Source: Bacillota bacterium
Lineage (GTDB): Bacteria; Bacillota; Dethiobacteria; DTU022; UBA8154
DNA length: 64,000 nt
Reading direction: 5' to 3'
Assembly (NCBI GenBank): GCA_012798755.1
Contig: JAAZMP010000026.1
Span: forward strand, 1-64,000
Shown piece by piece: positions 18,620-27,004 of the stretch. Every line of letters begins with the position of its first letter. The stretch's first letter is position 1. A program made the position numbers and the translations under genes. Below the pieces are notes generated by a model. It made no database searches. It was not told the origin of the DNA and was given only the letters and a program-made list of their open reading frames with translations.

Positions 18620-19141
18620 ATGAATACCTTATATCCTTATAAAACAAATATGAATACCATAATTTTTGCCCAATTAATCAAAGAAGAAATTAAAAAAGAG
18701 ATCATGAGCGAACTTTTGGCCCATCAAGAACACTATTTTGCATCAAATTTACACCAAAACGTGGGTAAAAAAGCATATGACAAACCGTTTGGAGACTTAA
18801 ACGCTGGCCCCTTTGTCAGGAGCATGGAAAAAGCCTTGCTGGAAGAACCAAACGCTTCATTTTACATAAACAAAGAAGAAGAATCCGGAAGGATCGGTGA
18901 AAATATTCTGACCGGTTTGCAGGGAAGAGGGGTTTTATACGGAATTGGCACAATGGCCCTTATGGGGATGCTTTTACCACCATTTGGGAAAAAAATTCAA
19001 ACAGTGTTGGCACGTGCAGCCTCAGAGGGTATGGAATTGATCTCAAAGGCCCAATTTATAGTGGCAAAAACCAAAGAAGATATTGAGGATCTAATTGCTG
19101 AGGCAAATTTGCAAAACCATATGAATAGACCCGGGGAATAA
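18620..19141 (+). CDS. Unrecognised membrane protein with IKxEI motif and DUF5132/PacL-like C-terminus
   Basis: 173 residues. An N-terminal repeat QLIKEEIKKEIMSEL lies at 18-32. A membrane helix follows at 103-121 (RGVLYGIGTMALMGMLLPP), then an Ala/Glu/Lys helix (EGMELISKAQFIVAK) and an acidic end DIEDLIAEA (154-162). The helix and end align with the 17170-17958 protein and look like the tail of DUF5132/PacL-type proteins that accompany metal P-type ATPases. It is divergent from the other two genes, across a 219-bp promoter region. Start ATG 18620; the ATG nine bases upstream runs into a stop. Confidence 0.8.
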   Translation: MNTLYPYKTNMNTIIFAQLIKEEIKKEIMSELLAHQEHYFASNLHQNVGKKAYDKPFGDLNAGPFVRSMEKALLEEPNASFYINKEEESGRIGENILTGLQGRGVLYGIGTMALMGMLLPPFGKKIQTVLARAASEGMELISKAQFIVAKTKEDIEDLIAEANLQNHMNRPGE

Positions 19142-19302
19142 TCCGGACTAAAAACAAAAGTCCATCCTTTGCATAAATATGTCCTAAACAGCAGCTTCTA
19201 TTATAATACGCAACAAGAATTTCTCCTTCAAAGCTATCCGATGAAAACTTATTCAGTATTGGGACGGTAACAAACTATATTTGTAATTTATTAATGAAAT
19301 AG

Positions 19303-19842
19303 TTATTCCATGCAACATTTTTTTCTGGTACAGATATAATTCCCCCTAAGTTGAGAAAGATCATGCCCTTCATGTGCTAAAAATTTTTCCCTTAAATGGC
19401 CGGCACCGGTTCTGCAAATTCCTATTCCTTTTTGTGGAAGCACCCGGTGGGTGGGTAAAAAATAAGAAACTGGGTTTTTGGCAACTGCACTGCCTACTGC
19501 CTGGGCAGCGCCCGGCTTGCCAAGGATCTCGGCTATCCCTTTGTAAGTGACAATCTTACCTGGCTCTACCCTGCTAACCGCTTCGAAAACACTTTGCTGG
19601 AAAGCTGTAAAATCGGAAAGGTCCAAAGGCATATCATGCCGGCCGGTTTCAATAAAATTCAAGGTTTCTTTAATGATTAACCTTGTCAGCGGATCCTGTT
19701 CCTGTTTTCTACCGGCAAGTCTAAATTCTATGCGTCGTTCACCTCGATCGGCTTTTAGGGATAAGTATTTTAACCCTTTAGAAGAAAAAGTTGCGCTAAG
19801 AGTATCAGTCCCCAGAAAAGAAATTACCTCTTCTATTTTCAT
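19303..19842 (-). CDS. Alkyltransferase-like protein: MGMT fold without the acceptor Cys
   Basis: 179 residues of the O6-alkylguanine-DNA methyltransferase family. The DNA-binding part (TAFQQSVFEAVSRVEPGKIV, then TYKGIAEILGKPGAAQAVG) is intact. The active motif, normally PCHRV, reads PTHRV: the codon at 19450-19452 is ACC (Thr131). The protein thus cannot accept alkyl groups in the usual way and resembles alkyltransferase-like (ATL) proteins, which flag lesions for repair, although known ATLs have Trp or Ala there. A C-terminal extension carries extra cysteines (CTRKKCC). I chose ATG 19842 where homology begins; an upstream in-frame start at 20031 overlaps the next gene. Confidence 0.85.
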   Translation of the reverse strand: MKIEEVISFLGTDTLSATFSSKGLKYLSLKADRGERRIEFRLAGRKQEQDPLTRLIIKETLNFIETGRHDMPLDLSDFTAFQQSVFEAVSRVEPGKIVTYKGIAEILGKPGAAQAVGSAVAKNPVSYFLPTHRVLPQKGIGICRTGAGHLREKFLAHEGHDLSQLRGNYICTRKKCCME

Positions 19843-19922
19843 TAAAATAGACCCCCCACTCCTTATCATCCCTATAAGCCTTGTTTTTAACCGGTTTCTT
19901 TTTTCGTTTTCTAAATTTATTT

Positions 19923-20396
19923 CTAGCGGCGTAGGGAAGCAATCAAACGTTGGGGTTTTAAAATCATACACAGGGCATCGTCGATGTTGTTCACCACCAG
20001 TTCGGAGACACAAAGAGCTTCTACTGCACAACCTTCCGGGCCTAAAACGGCGATGCTTATAGCCGCTTTTTCCAACATTCCGGCATCGTTTTTTCCATTG
20101 CCCACTGCCATCGTTTCAGCAGGCCCCAAAAGTTCTATAAAACCAATCTTGGCCGTAGAAGTATCTTCGCCGGAAACAACCTGTACATTTATATTGTTTT
20201 TACAACCTATTTTTTTAGCAGATTTCAACGTGTCGGCAGTTAAAACATAAACCTCCAGAACCTCAGCTACTTTTTTTAACAGGGAACGGGTATTGGCGTG
20301 TAGTTTCCCATCCACCGTCAAAGTGCCATTTAAATCAAAAATTGCTTTCGTAAGTCTTACTGTTTCCCTGCCCGGGATTTTTAGTTCCAAAGACAT
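19923..20396 (-). CDS. HAD-family phosphatase, soluble P-type ATPase-like (COG4087 type)
   Basis: 157 residues with all HAD motifs: DLNGTLT at 20-26 (nucleophile Asp20), a VLTAD motif II, a Lys region, and VGNGKNDAGML for motif IV. It has no cap domain and no membrane segments, which fits the small soluble group named after the P-type ATPase phosphorylation domain. Substrate unknown. AAGGTGA precedes the ATG. It may be cotranscribed with the alkyltransferase-like gene (80 bp downstream). Confidence 0.88.
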   Translation of the reverse strand: MSLELKIPGRETVRLTKAIFDLNGTLTVDGKLHANTRSLLKKVAEVLEVYVLTADTLKSAKKIGCKNNINVQVVSGEDTSTAKIGFIELLGPAETMAVGNGKNDAGMLEKAAISIAVLGPEGCAVEALCVSELVVNNIDDALCMILKPQRLIASLRR

Positions 20397-20497
20397 ATTA
20401 TCACCTTATCGTAAGCATAATTCTACTGCAAAATATTTTCAGTCCTATTGCTGTATAAAATTCATGCCTGCAGTCACTAACCCAGGCCTTAAAACTA

Positions 20498-21037
20498 TTA
20501 TTCTTCTTTTGGTACATTTTTCGCTGCATCAATTAAAATATCCATAACCCACATCGCCGCCTTTCCGACTACACCGGTACATTTATCATCATGGGCACCC
20601 GCTGTTTCAAACTCCTCCCAACCTTCTTCACAGTTTAAATCAAAGGTCCTTCCAAATATGTTTTGATGTATTTCTTTACAAATGCAGCTTCCATAATGTT
20701 CAACGAACTTATTTCTAAAATCCAGGATCATTTCTTTGGGCCTTTCTATCAATTGCTTGTTTTCTAAACTATTATAATCCCTGCCAAAAAAATAGCCTAA
20801 ACAAAGAATACCGGCAATATAGGCCCCACAGGGGCCTTCGGTTGTGCTTGCTATTCCCCCCGCCATACCTGTTAACCCTTTAAGAACTTCGGCATTTAAG
20901 CCAAGCAGTTCTATGAAAGGCAACATTATGCTTTGAGAACATCCCCAATATTTTTTTTCACCCTGAAATGCAATTTCGTAGGCTTTCTCCAGTAGTTCCT
21001 TTTCTGACAATCCTGTTTTTACTAAGATTTTTTCCAC
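20498..21037 (-). CDS. C_GCAxxG_C_C-family Cys-rich (redox) protein
   Basis: 179 residues with the spaced Cys pattern of the C_GCAxxG_C_C family: WGCSQS, TTEGPCGAY, SCICKEIHQN, LNCEEG and DDKCTGVVG. Family members are small proteins of unknown, probably redox or metal-linked, function in anaerobes. The start is GTG at 21035-21037, seven bases after GGAGG. A longer frame to 21220 exists, but it runs across a remnant of another gene on the opposite strand, so I rejected it. Confidence 0.82.
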   Translation of the reverse strand: MEKILVKTGLSEKELLEKAYEIAFQGEKKYWGCSQSIMLPFIELLGLNAEVLKGLTGMAGGIASTTEGPCGAYIAGILCLGYFFGRDYNSLENKQLIERPKEMILDFRNKFVEHYGSCICKEIHQNIFGRTFDLNCEEGWEEFETAGAHDDKCTGVVGKAAMWVMDILIDAAKNVPKEE

Positions 21038-21056
21038 GTTTATCCCTCCCATAAGC

Positions 21057-21257
21057 ATTATTATTGCTTCTGCTCTAAATTCAACAATGAGTATTTCCAG
21101 CCAATCCAGCGCCGCTGTGATGGGTCCCGTTGTTTTACAGCAAATGAAAAAAGAAGGCAACTTGGACACTGGCCTTTCCATAGTAGAAGTTGCCGCCGGC
21201 AGTACTCTTACCCTTCTCATACCGCCCGGGCTTGGATTTATACTTTATGCCATGTAG
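21057..21257 (+). pseudogene. Remnant of a TRAP transporter large permease (DctM-like)
   Basis: A plus-strand reading frame of 66 codons resembles an internal part of DctM. ALNSTMSISSQSSAAVMGPV is followed by QQMKKEGNLD and then GSTLTLLIPPGLGFILYAM before a TAG. In TRAP permeases this region reads roughly S(x)SGSSxAxxxxxGxxxIPxMKxxGYD and GxxIPPSxxxIxYG. There is no 5' or 3' remainder: the frame merges into the start of the 20498-21037 gene on the other strand and stops at 21257. The family call is from motif memory. It would be a decayed fragment. Confidence 0.55.
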
Positions 21258-21463
21258 AAGCTGACAATATACAAAGAAAATACCATGGAGTTTAAAAATA
21301 ACAGGCAGATAGGATCGCCTGTTTCTACATGCTACCAGCCGGAACGCTTTTGTAGTGGGATCACAAAAATTGCTTTTTTTTAGCAGCCTCGGACTGTTCG
21401 AAACCACTGGAAAAGCATATTTTTATTAATTGCTACCGCTATTACCATCCTAAGCGATAACGT

Positions 21464-21506
21464 GGTGTCAGAGAACCGTCCCCCTGACACCGGTCCCCCT
21501 GACACC
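21464..21506. repeat. REP-like GTGTCAG palindrome with a partial second copy
   Basis: GGTGTCAG (21464-21471) pairs with CTGACACC (21484-21491) around AGAACCGTCCCC. It is directly followed by a shortened copy GGTCCCCCTGACACC (21492-21506). This type of GTGTCAGGGGGACGG element is dispersed in many Firmicutes genomes. Confidence 0.75.
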
Positions 21507-21520
21507 GGATTTTGTGTCCT

Positions 21521-22102
21521 TCAACAGGGCTTGCTTTTTACCTTGCTCTGCTCGATTTTAGATATTTGCTTAATATAACTTTCCCGTTTATCCTTATTTA
21601 GCAACGGAAGATTATAGCATGCTACTGCAAGGGCGGCTTTTCTGCTTCCTTCCGCCAGAAGGCGGGCACACTGTATGTCCGCCTGAACAGGCGCATAAGA
21701 TTCGGCAAGGAAACGTATGGTCAAAGAAACGATTTCATCGGCACAGTAGGCAATTTTTAAAGGAATATCCATTATCTTTTCGGCGCTCCGGGGAACTCCT
21801 TCCATAAAGCCCTTTATGGCAAAACCGTCTTCCTGAGCCAAGGCAAGTGACTGTTCTAAAAGTAGCTCTGCACTTTGCAAAGCTTCCTGCCAGGGGGTTT
21901 TACGATCATTGTTTTCCTTTCCTTCAGGCAACCCCTCCTCAATTTTTCTTAAGTTTACACGGCAGGCCATGGCAAAAAGAGCTGCGGCATGGGCAGAAGT
22001 CATAGCCGCTGATGAACCGGCACTGGGATAAAGGGAATCTGAAGATAACATTTGAAAATACTCTGCCAAACGAAGATCTCCGATCACTGGTATATTATTC
22101 AT
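21521..22102 (-). CDS. Cyclodeaminase/cyclohydrolase-like protein (FTCD_C family)
   Basis: 193 all-helical residues. PSAGSSAAMTSAHAAALFAM near residue 25 matches the family start, where a Gly/Ala-rich helix is preceded by a conserved Pro-x-Gly (usually PGGGS, here PSAGS). ADEIVSLTIRFLAESYAPVQ and ADIQCARLLAEGSRKAALA match the helical core. Members act on formimino- or methenyl-tetrahydrofolate. ATG 22102 has AAAGGA upstream; an in-frame start at 22180 lacks one. The altered loop leaves substrate and activity open. Confidence 0.78.
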   Translation of the reverse strand: MNNIPVIGDLRLAEYFQMLSSDSLYPSAGSSAAMTSAHAAALFAMACRVNLRKIEEGLPEGKENNDRKTPWQEALQSAELLLEQSLALAQEDGFAIKGFMEGVPRSAEKIMDIPLKIAYCADEIVSLTIRFLAESYAPVQADIQCARLLAEGSRKAALAVACYNLPLLNKDKRESYIKQISKIEQSKVKSKPC

Positions 22103-22258
22103 AAAAATCATCCTTTGTATTCTCTTCCGGGAAATGGCTGACAGCTGATTTTTGTGTTGCAAGACCATTTCCGGGAACATTAAACAGTTCTTCCCGCAAG
22201 TGCTCTTCCAAGAATGTTATTTTACCGTCTGCTTTTAGCGCGTTGCGGTGGCATATGG

Positions 22259-23443
22259 TTAAACAGGTATAATCTCTTCAGGGATGACTGTTATTTTTTC
22301 CAAGCCTTGTTCCGTAACAAGAATGGTGTTTTCCACCCCGGCAACGCCTACGCCCGGGATAACCATTTTGGGTTCCAGAGCGAAAACCATGCCTGCTTGT
22401 AAGGGATAATTCTGCCTGTTGGCTAAAACAGGCATCTCATCCAGTTCCAAACCCACGCCGTGGCCTATAAATTTGGCTTGATCAGCGCCATGTCCCATAA
22501 AATAATCTTTAAAACCAAGCTTTTCGGCCATTTGACAAGCTTGTTTGTATATATCTGAGCAAATGGCTCCCGGTTTTGCTGTTTTAATGATCTCCTCTTG
22601 TATGACCAGTGCGACCTGGTGGGCCTCCTGCAACAACGAGGGAATATCGCCCAAGGAATAAAAACGCGTACAGTCCACACAGTAACCAAGGTAAGCGGTA
22701 ACATAGTCTACGATGACAACTTCATCCCGGCTGATTACTTTCCATCCCGGTCCCTGGGGAAAAGCCGGAGAAAGGCCCGGCCCCCCTGTAGGGCTATCAA
22801 AAAAAGAAGGACGGGTAAGGTTTTCTCCGGACATGATATGGCCGTAAAAAACCTCCTGGTTAAATTGCCGCACATGTATGGCCCCTTGATGCCCCCGTTT
22901 GCGCATAAAACATTCCACCTCTGCCGCAAATTCTATTTCCTTTTTCCCTTCTTTGAGAAAGCGGGGCACTGCTGCAAACATTTGCCGGCTAATTTCGGCT
23001 CCTTGTCTGATGATCTCAATTTCATAGGGGCTTTTGATCAACCGCAGATCCTTAATTTCGGTAGAAATATCTACTATTTCTGCTGGTGAAAACATTTCTT
23101 GAAAGCGTAAGTAAAGGAAAGCTGGAAGCACATCCAGCTCCAGACCGATTTTTTTAAAGCCCGGTACTGTTTCCTTCAGTATCTGGGGTAAAGCACGGGA
23201 GCTTTGCAAATGCCGGATATTGGACAACGGCGATTCCTTAAGAGCTCTTTCATAGCTTTTGCTCACCAAATAAAGGGGTTCGCCCTGCGCGGGTACAATA
23301 AGATAGCCTCTTTGACAACTGCCGGTAAAGTAATACAGATCTACATTTTGCGCTACAATAGCTGCATCTGTTCCCTTTTCTTTTATTTTCTTTTGAAACT
23401 TTTCTATTCTCCCCCTTATTTCTTCGGCGGGTACGGTTTCCAT
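22259..23443 (-). CDS. M24-family peptidase (Xaa-Pro aminopeptidase-like)
   Basis: 394 residues: a creatinase/prolidase N-terminal domain (1-150), then the pita-bread M24 domain. The metal ligands appear in order: two Asp in VIVDYVTAYLGYCVDCTRF, His in GHGVGLELDE, Glu in LEPKMVIPG and Glu in VENTILVT. It would remove N-terminal residues before proline or hydrolyse a small related substrate. GGAGG lies ten bases before ATG 23443. Divergent from the acyl-CoA ligase at 23657. Confidence 0.92.
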   Translation of the reverse strand: METVPAEEIRGRIEKFQKKIKEKGTDAAIVAQNVDLYYFTGSCQRGYLIVPAQGEPLYLVSKSYERALKESPLSNIRHLQSSRALPQILKETVPGFKKIGLELDVLPAFLYLRFQEMFSPAEIVDISTEIKDLRLIKSPYEIEIIRQGAEISRQMFAAVPRFLKEGKKEIEFAAEVECFMRKRGHQGAIHVRQFNQEVFYGHIMSGENLTRPSFFDSPTGGPGLSPAFPQGPGWKVISRDEVVIVDYVTAYLGYCVDCTRFYSLGDIPSLLQEAHQVALVIQEEIIKTAKPGAICSDIYKQACQMAEKLGFKDYFMGHGADQAKFIGHGVGLELDEMPVLANRQNYPLQAGMVFALEPKMVIPGVGVAGVENTILVTEQGLEKITVIPEEIIPV

Positions 23444-23656
23444 ACTATATCATCCTCCCAATTGTATAAACTTTCCCTGTATAAATTAGATATTCTACTT
23501 CTATAAAAGTTCTCCCTTTTATTTTTCGGGAAAGATATTGATTAATTACCTGTACCGTTTTATAATTTGTATGGCGTTTCGATTTTTCATGTAGAACGGA
23601 TATTTATTTTTCAACATACAACATGCTTGCAGGTGTTGGTAGAACGGGAGGAAAAA

Positions 23657-25291
23657 ATGCTTATTACGGAAATTTTATCGCGCAATGCTGAAATGTACGG
23701 ATCGGAAACATGCCTTACGGAGATCAACCTGGATTTACAAGAAAGACACAACGTTACCTGGCTTGAATACGAACTGATTGAAAACAATCCGGCCGGTGAA
23801 TACCGGCGGGAAATGACCTGGCAGGTCTTTAACGAAAAAGCAAACCGCATGGCCAACCTGTTGCTGCAAAGGGGGATAAAAAAAGGGGACAAGGTCGCTA
23901 TTTTATTAATGAACTGCCTGGAATGGCTGCCTATCTATTTTGGAATTTTAAAAGCAGGTGCCATTGCAGTACCGTTAAATTTTCGCTATACTGCTGAGGA
24001 AATAAAATACTGCTTGGACTTGTCCGATGCCGTTGCCTTAATTTTTGGGCCGGAATTTATCGATCGCATGGAGGCAATTTTAGAACAGATACCCAGGGTA
24101 AAAACGCTTCTTTTTGCAGGGGAGAACCGTCCTTCCTTTGCAGAAAACTATGACCGTCTTACCGCCAATTGTTCCTCGGCAGAACCGGGGATAAAACTTA
24201 CAGATGACGATGATGCGGCCATATATTTTTCCTCCGGAACCACAGGTTTTCCCAAAGCGATTTTGCATTCGCACAAGGCTTTGATGTCGGCATGTTGGAC
24301 TGAGATCAAGCATCACGATCAAAGGCGCGAAGATAATTTTCTGTGTATTCCCCCGCTTTACCATACCGGTGCCAAGATGCACTGGTTTGGAAGTTTAATC
24401 TCTGCCAGTAAAGCTGTATTGCTCCGTGGGGTTAAACCGGAATGGATACTTAAAACGGTTTCTGAGGAGAAAATTACCATCGTTTGGCTTTTGGTTCCTT
24501 GGGCACAAGATATTCTCGATGCTATTGAAAATAAAGATGTGAATCTGGAGGATTATGAGCTTTCACAATGGAGGCTAATGCATATCGGTGCACAACCTGT
24601 CCCCCCCAGCCTGATTCGCCGTTGGAAAAAATATTTCCCCGATCACCTTTATGACACAAACTATGGCTTAAGCGAATCTACCGGGCCCGGATGTGTCCAT
24701 CTGGGAACGGAAAATATCCACAAGGTCGGCGCTATTGGTATACCGGGCTATAATTGGGAGGCCAAGATTGTTGATGAAGATGGGCAAAAAGTGGCCCGGG
24801 GACAGATTGGAGAATTGGCAGTTAAAGGACAAGGTGTCATGAAATGCTACTACAACGATCCCCAGGCAACAGCAGAGGTACTCAAAAACGGCTGGTTACT
24901 TACCGGAGATATGGCCCGCATGGATGAAGATGGTTTTATTTATTTGGTCGATCGGAAGAAAGATGTGATCATCAGTGGCGGGGAAAACATTTACCCGGTA
25001 CAAGTTGAAAATTTTCTCCGCACCCATGATGCCATTAAAGATGCCGCCGTTATAGGTTTGCCTGATGACCGTTTAGGAGAGATAGCGGCCGCGATCATAG
25101 AATTGAAGGAGGGCCACAAATGCACAGATGAGGAGATAAAAACATTTTGCGCTCCCATACCGCGCTATAAACGGCCCCGAAAAATCATTTTTGACAAGAT
25201 TTTACGCAATCCCACCGGCAAAATTGAAAAACCACGCTTAAGAGCAAGGTATGGTGCAGCAAATCTGGTGGCAGATCAGACAAAAAAATAA
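23657..25291 (+). CDS. AMP-forming acyl-CoA synthetase
   Basis: 544 residues of the ANL superfamily. The adenylation P-loop reads YFSSGTTGFPKAI, the A5 motif YGLSEST, and A7/A8 LLTGDMARMDEDGFIY and DRKKDVIISGGENIYP. The catalytic Lys is in NPTGKIEK near the C-terminus. It activates a carboxylic acid to its CoA thioester via an acyl-AMP; chain length or aromatic preference is not evident. ATG 23657 has GGGAGG five bases before it; a longer in-frame start at 23567 does not. Confidence 0.92.
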   Translation: MLITEILSRNAEMYGSETCLTEINLDLQERHNVTWLEYELIENNPAGEYRREMTWQVFNEKANRMANLLLQRGIKKGDKVAILLMNCLEWLPIYFGILKAGAIAVPLNFRYTAEEIKYCLDLSDAVALIFGPEFIDRMEAILEQIPRVKTLLFAGENRPSFAENYDRLTANCSSAEPGIKLTDDDDAAIYFSSGTTGFPKAILHSHKALMSACWTEIKHHDQRREDNFLCIPPLYHTGAKMHWFGSLISASKAVLLRGVKPEWILKTVSEEKITIVWLLVPWAQDILDAIENKDVNLEDYELSQWRLMHIGAQPVPPSLIRRWKKYFPDHLYDTNYGLSESTGPGCVHLGTENIHKVGAIGIPGYNWEAKIVDEDGQKVARGQIGELAVKGQGVMKCYYNDPQATAEVLKNGWLLTGDMARMDEDGFIYLVDRKKDVIISGGENIYPVQVENFLRTHDAIKDAAVIGLPDDRLGEIAAAIIELKEGHKCTDEEIKTFCAPIPRYKRPRKIIFDKILRNPTGKIEKPRLRARYGAANLVADQTKK

Positions 25292-25374
25292 ATACGGGGC
25301 CGACAACTGCTAACTACTCTTTATGATTATGATAGGCAGTTATGACATGCGGTTTTCCCAGCGCAGGGACAGTT

Positions 25375-25417
25375 CCGGAATCAGTGAAAAGTGCCATTTT
25401 TAGCACCTGCATTCCGG
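25375..25417. terminator. Two-tier hairpin between convergent genes
   Basis: CCGGAAT (25375-25381) pairs with ATTCCGG (25411-25417), and an inner GTGC/GCAC pair lies inside. It sits between the ends of the ligase gene and the convergent VWA gene, so it may stop transcription both ways. It lacks a T run, so confidence is modest. Confidence 0.45.
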
Positions 25418-25440
25418 GATAAAATTAAGAATCTTGCCTT

Positions 25441-26922
25441 TCAACCATCGAAAAACAATTTACGCCCCAGCACCTGTTCCAGATCTGTTAAAGTATTGCA
25501 AGGAAACATAGCCGCTATCTTTTGAAACGCCTGCACTGACGAATATTTATCCCAATCCCCCTGTGGCAGGGTATTAAGCCAAATTATTTCCTTAACTTCA
25601 TCACGTAGGCGCTGGACCTCTTTTATAGCATTACGGTGTCTGACCGTGCGGGTATCGCTGACAATGATGACAATGGTATTCCTGTTAAGCTCTTCAGCGC
25701 AACTGTTAAACAGGGATTTTATGGCCCTATCCAGGCTGGTGCCTCCGCCCCACTGCTTACTTTCCTTGATGATGCTTTCGATTGTAGAGTCAAAATTTTT
25801 CCCCTGTTGGAAATAAGGGGTGATTCTTTCCAGGCCCTCAGAGAAAACAAAACTTTCTATACGTTTAACTACTGTATTTAAACCATAAATAAACTGAAGT
25901 ACAAAATTAGTGTAACGAATCATGGAACCGGAAACATCGCAAAGCAAAAGTAATTGGGGTTTTTTTCTTCTCCGGCTTTTATATTTTAACAAAAAAGGCG
26001 TCCCGCCATATTGAATACTGCAGCGGATCGTAGATCTGAGATCGAGCTTGCGGCGGTTTTTGCTGTAGCGATAGCGCCGTGAGATGCGATAAACCAACAA
26101 GCGGGTCATTTTTCGTATTATAGCTGTAGCACGTGGCAGATCCTTGCGGGCAATATTTTGCATATCCTCTGTTAAAATATTAGAACCGCCCCTGCCGGCT
26201 CCTGCCGCGGCATCCCGAATAGCATTTAACCCCTCATCTCCAACATCGGGCTGGTTTAGCTCTTCTTCGATCTCCCGGCCCAACTGTTTATGCCAAAAAC
26301 CCAATCGCCCCTTTACAATTGTTTCCAAAAAAGGGCGGTAATCTTGTTCCAGTGTTTCCCTGCTTTCGTTCATTGCTAAAAAATCTTGCAGCCTTTTTTG
26401 TTCCTTTGCCGGCATGTAAGCATACACTATCTTATCTGTTTCTGATAGATCCATTCGCTCACCACGAAAACTCAGCACCTTCTCCGCTTCCTCCATCCGC
26501 GCACGATGTTCAATCAGTTTTTCCCGCCGGGCCTCCTGAAACTCCTTCCTTGTCTCCGGAGAAGCAAAAAAAAGAACAAAATATCGTGCAAATAGTTCCT
26601 GATCGGAGGCTTTCTTAATTAAAGTCGCCTTCAATGTTGCTTTAAAATATTCCTTGTTTGTAAGTGGTATCAACTGTAGAGCATGAAGGGCATCAATAAC
26701 CTCAGAGCTGCCAATCTGTATTCCTGCGGACCTAAGAAGGTAAACAAAACGAATCACATTGTTTTCCAAGTAGTCCGGCAAGCCTGTACCGCTAATGTTT
26801 GCCCTGCCACGGTCATAGCTACTGCCGCTAATTGCTTTTTTTTGCCTCCCTTTGGAATGTTCATTTTCGAAGGGATAGTTTTTATGTTCCTCGTTGGCAT
26901 CGTTGCCATCATCGAAATACAT
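25441..26922 (-). CDS. VWA-domain protein, CoxE-like
   Basis: About 493 residues. The C-terminal half is a CoxE-type von Willebrand A domain with a MIDAS DxSxS motif in LLLCDVSGSMIRYTNF and later GGGTSLDRAI and IVSDTRT. The N-terminal half is charged and helical. CoxE proteins work with MoxR AAA+ ATPases to insert metals into or mature partner enzymes. The ATPase gene lies immediately upstream. The start is uncertain: ATG 26922 has AAGGAAG eleven bases before it, while a TTG at 26988 has none nearby. Confidence 0.85.
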   Translation of the reverse strand: MYFDDGNDANEEHKNYPFENEHSKGRQKKAISGSSYDRGRANISGTGLPDYLENNVIRFVYLLRSAGIQIGSSEVIDALHALQLIPLTNKEYFKATLKATLIKKASDQELFARYFVLFFASPETRKEFQEARREKLIEHRARMEEAEKVLSFRGERMDLSETDKIVYAYMPAKEQKRLQDFLAMNESRETLEQDYRPFLETIVKGRLGFWHKQLGREIEEELNQPDVGDEGLNAIRDAAAGAGRGGSNILTEDMQNIARKDLPRATAIIRKMTRLLVYRISRRYRYSKNRRKLDLRSTIRCSIQYGGTPFLLKYKSRRRKKPQLLLLCDVSGSMIRYTNFVLQFIYGLNTVVKRIESFVFSEGLERITPYFQQGKNFDSTIESIIKESKQWGGGTSLDRAIKSLFNSCAEELNRNTIVIIVSDTRTVRHRNAIKEVQRLRDEVKEIIWLNTLPQGDWDKYSSVQAFQKIAAMFPCNTLTDLEQVLGRKLFFDG

Positions 26923-27004
26923 TTTATTCGCTGCTTCCTTATCTTTTCCGGTTCGACACTTTGCAACTTGGCAAAGTACGTATATCAAGATAGTTACATA
27001 ATAT

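Noticed and set aside
21135-21407. 90-residue minus-strand frame
   Set aside because: It overlaps the TRAP permease remnant on the plus strand and has no coding features.
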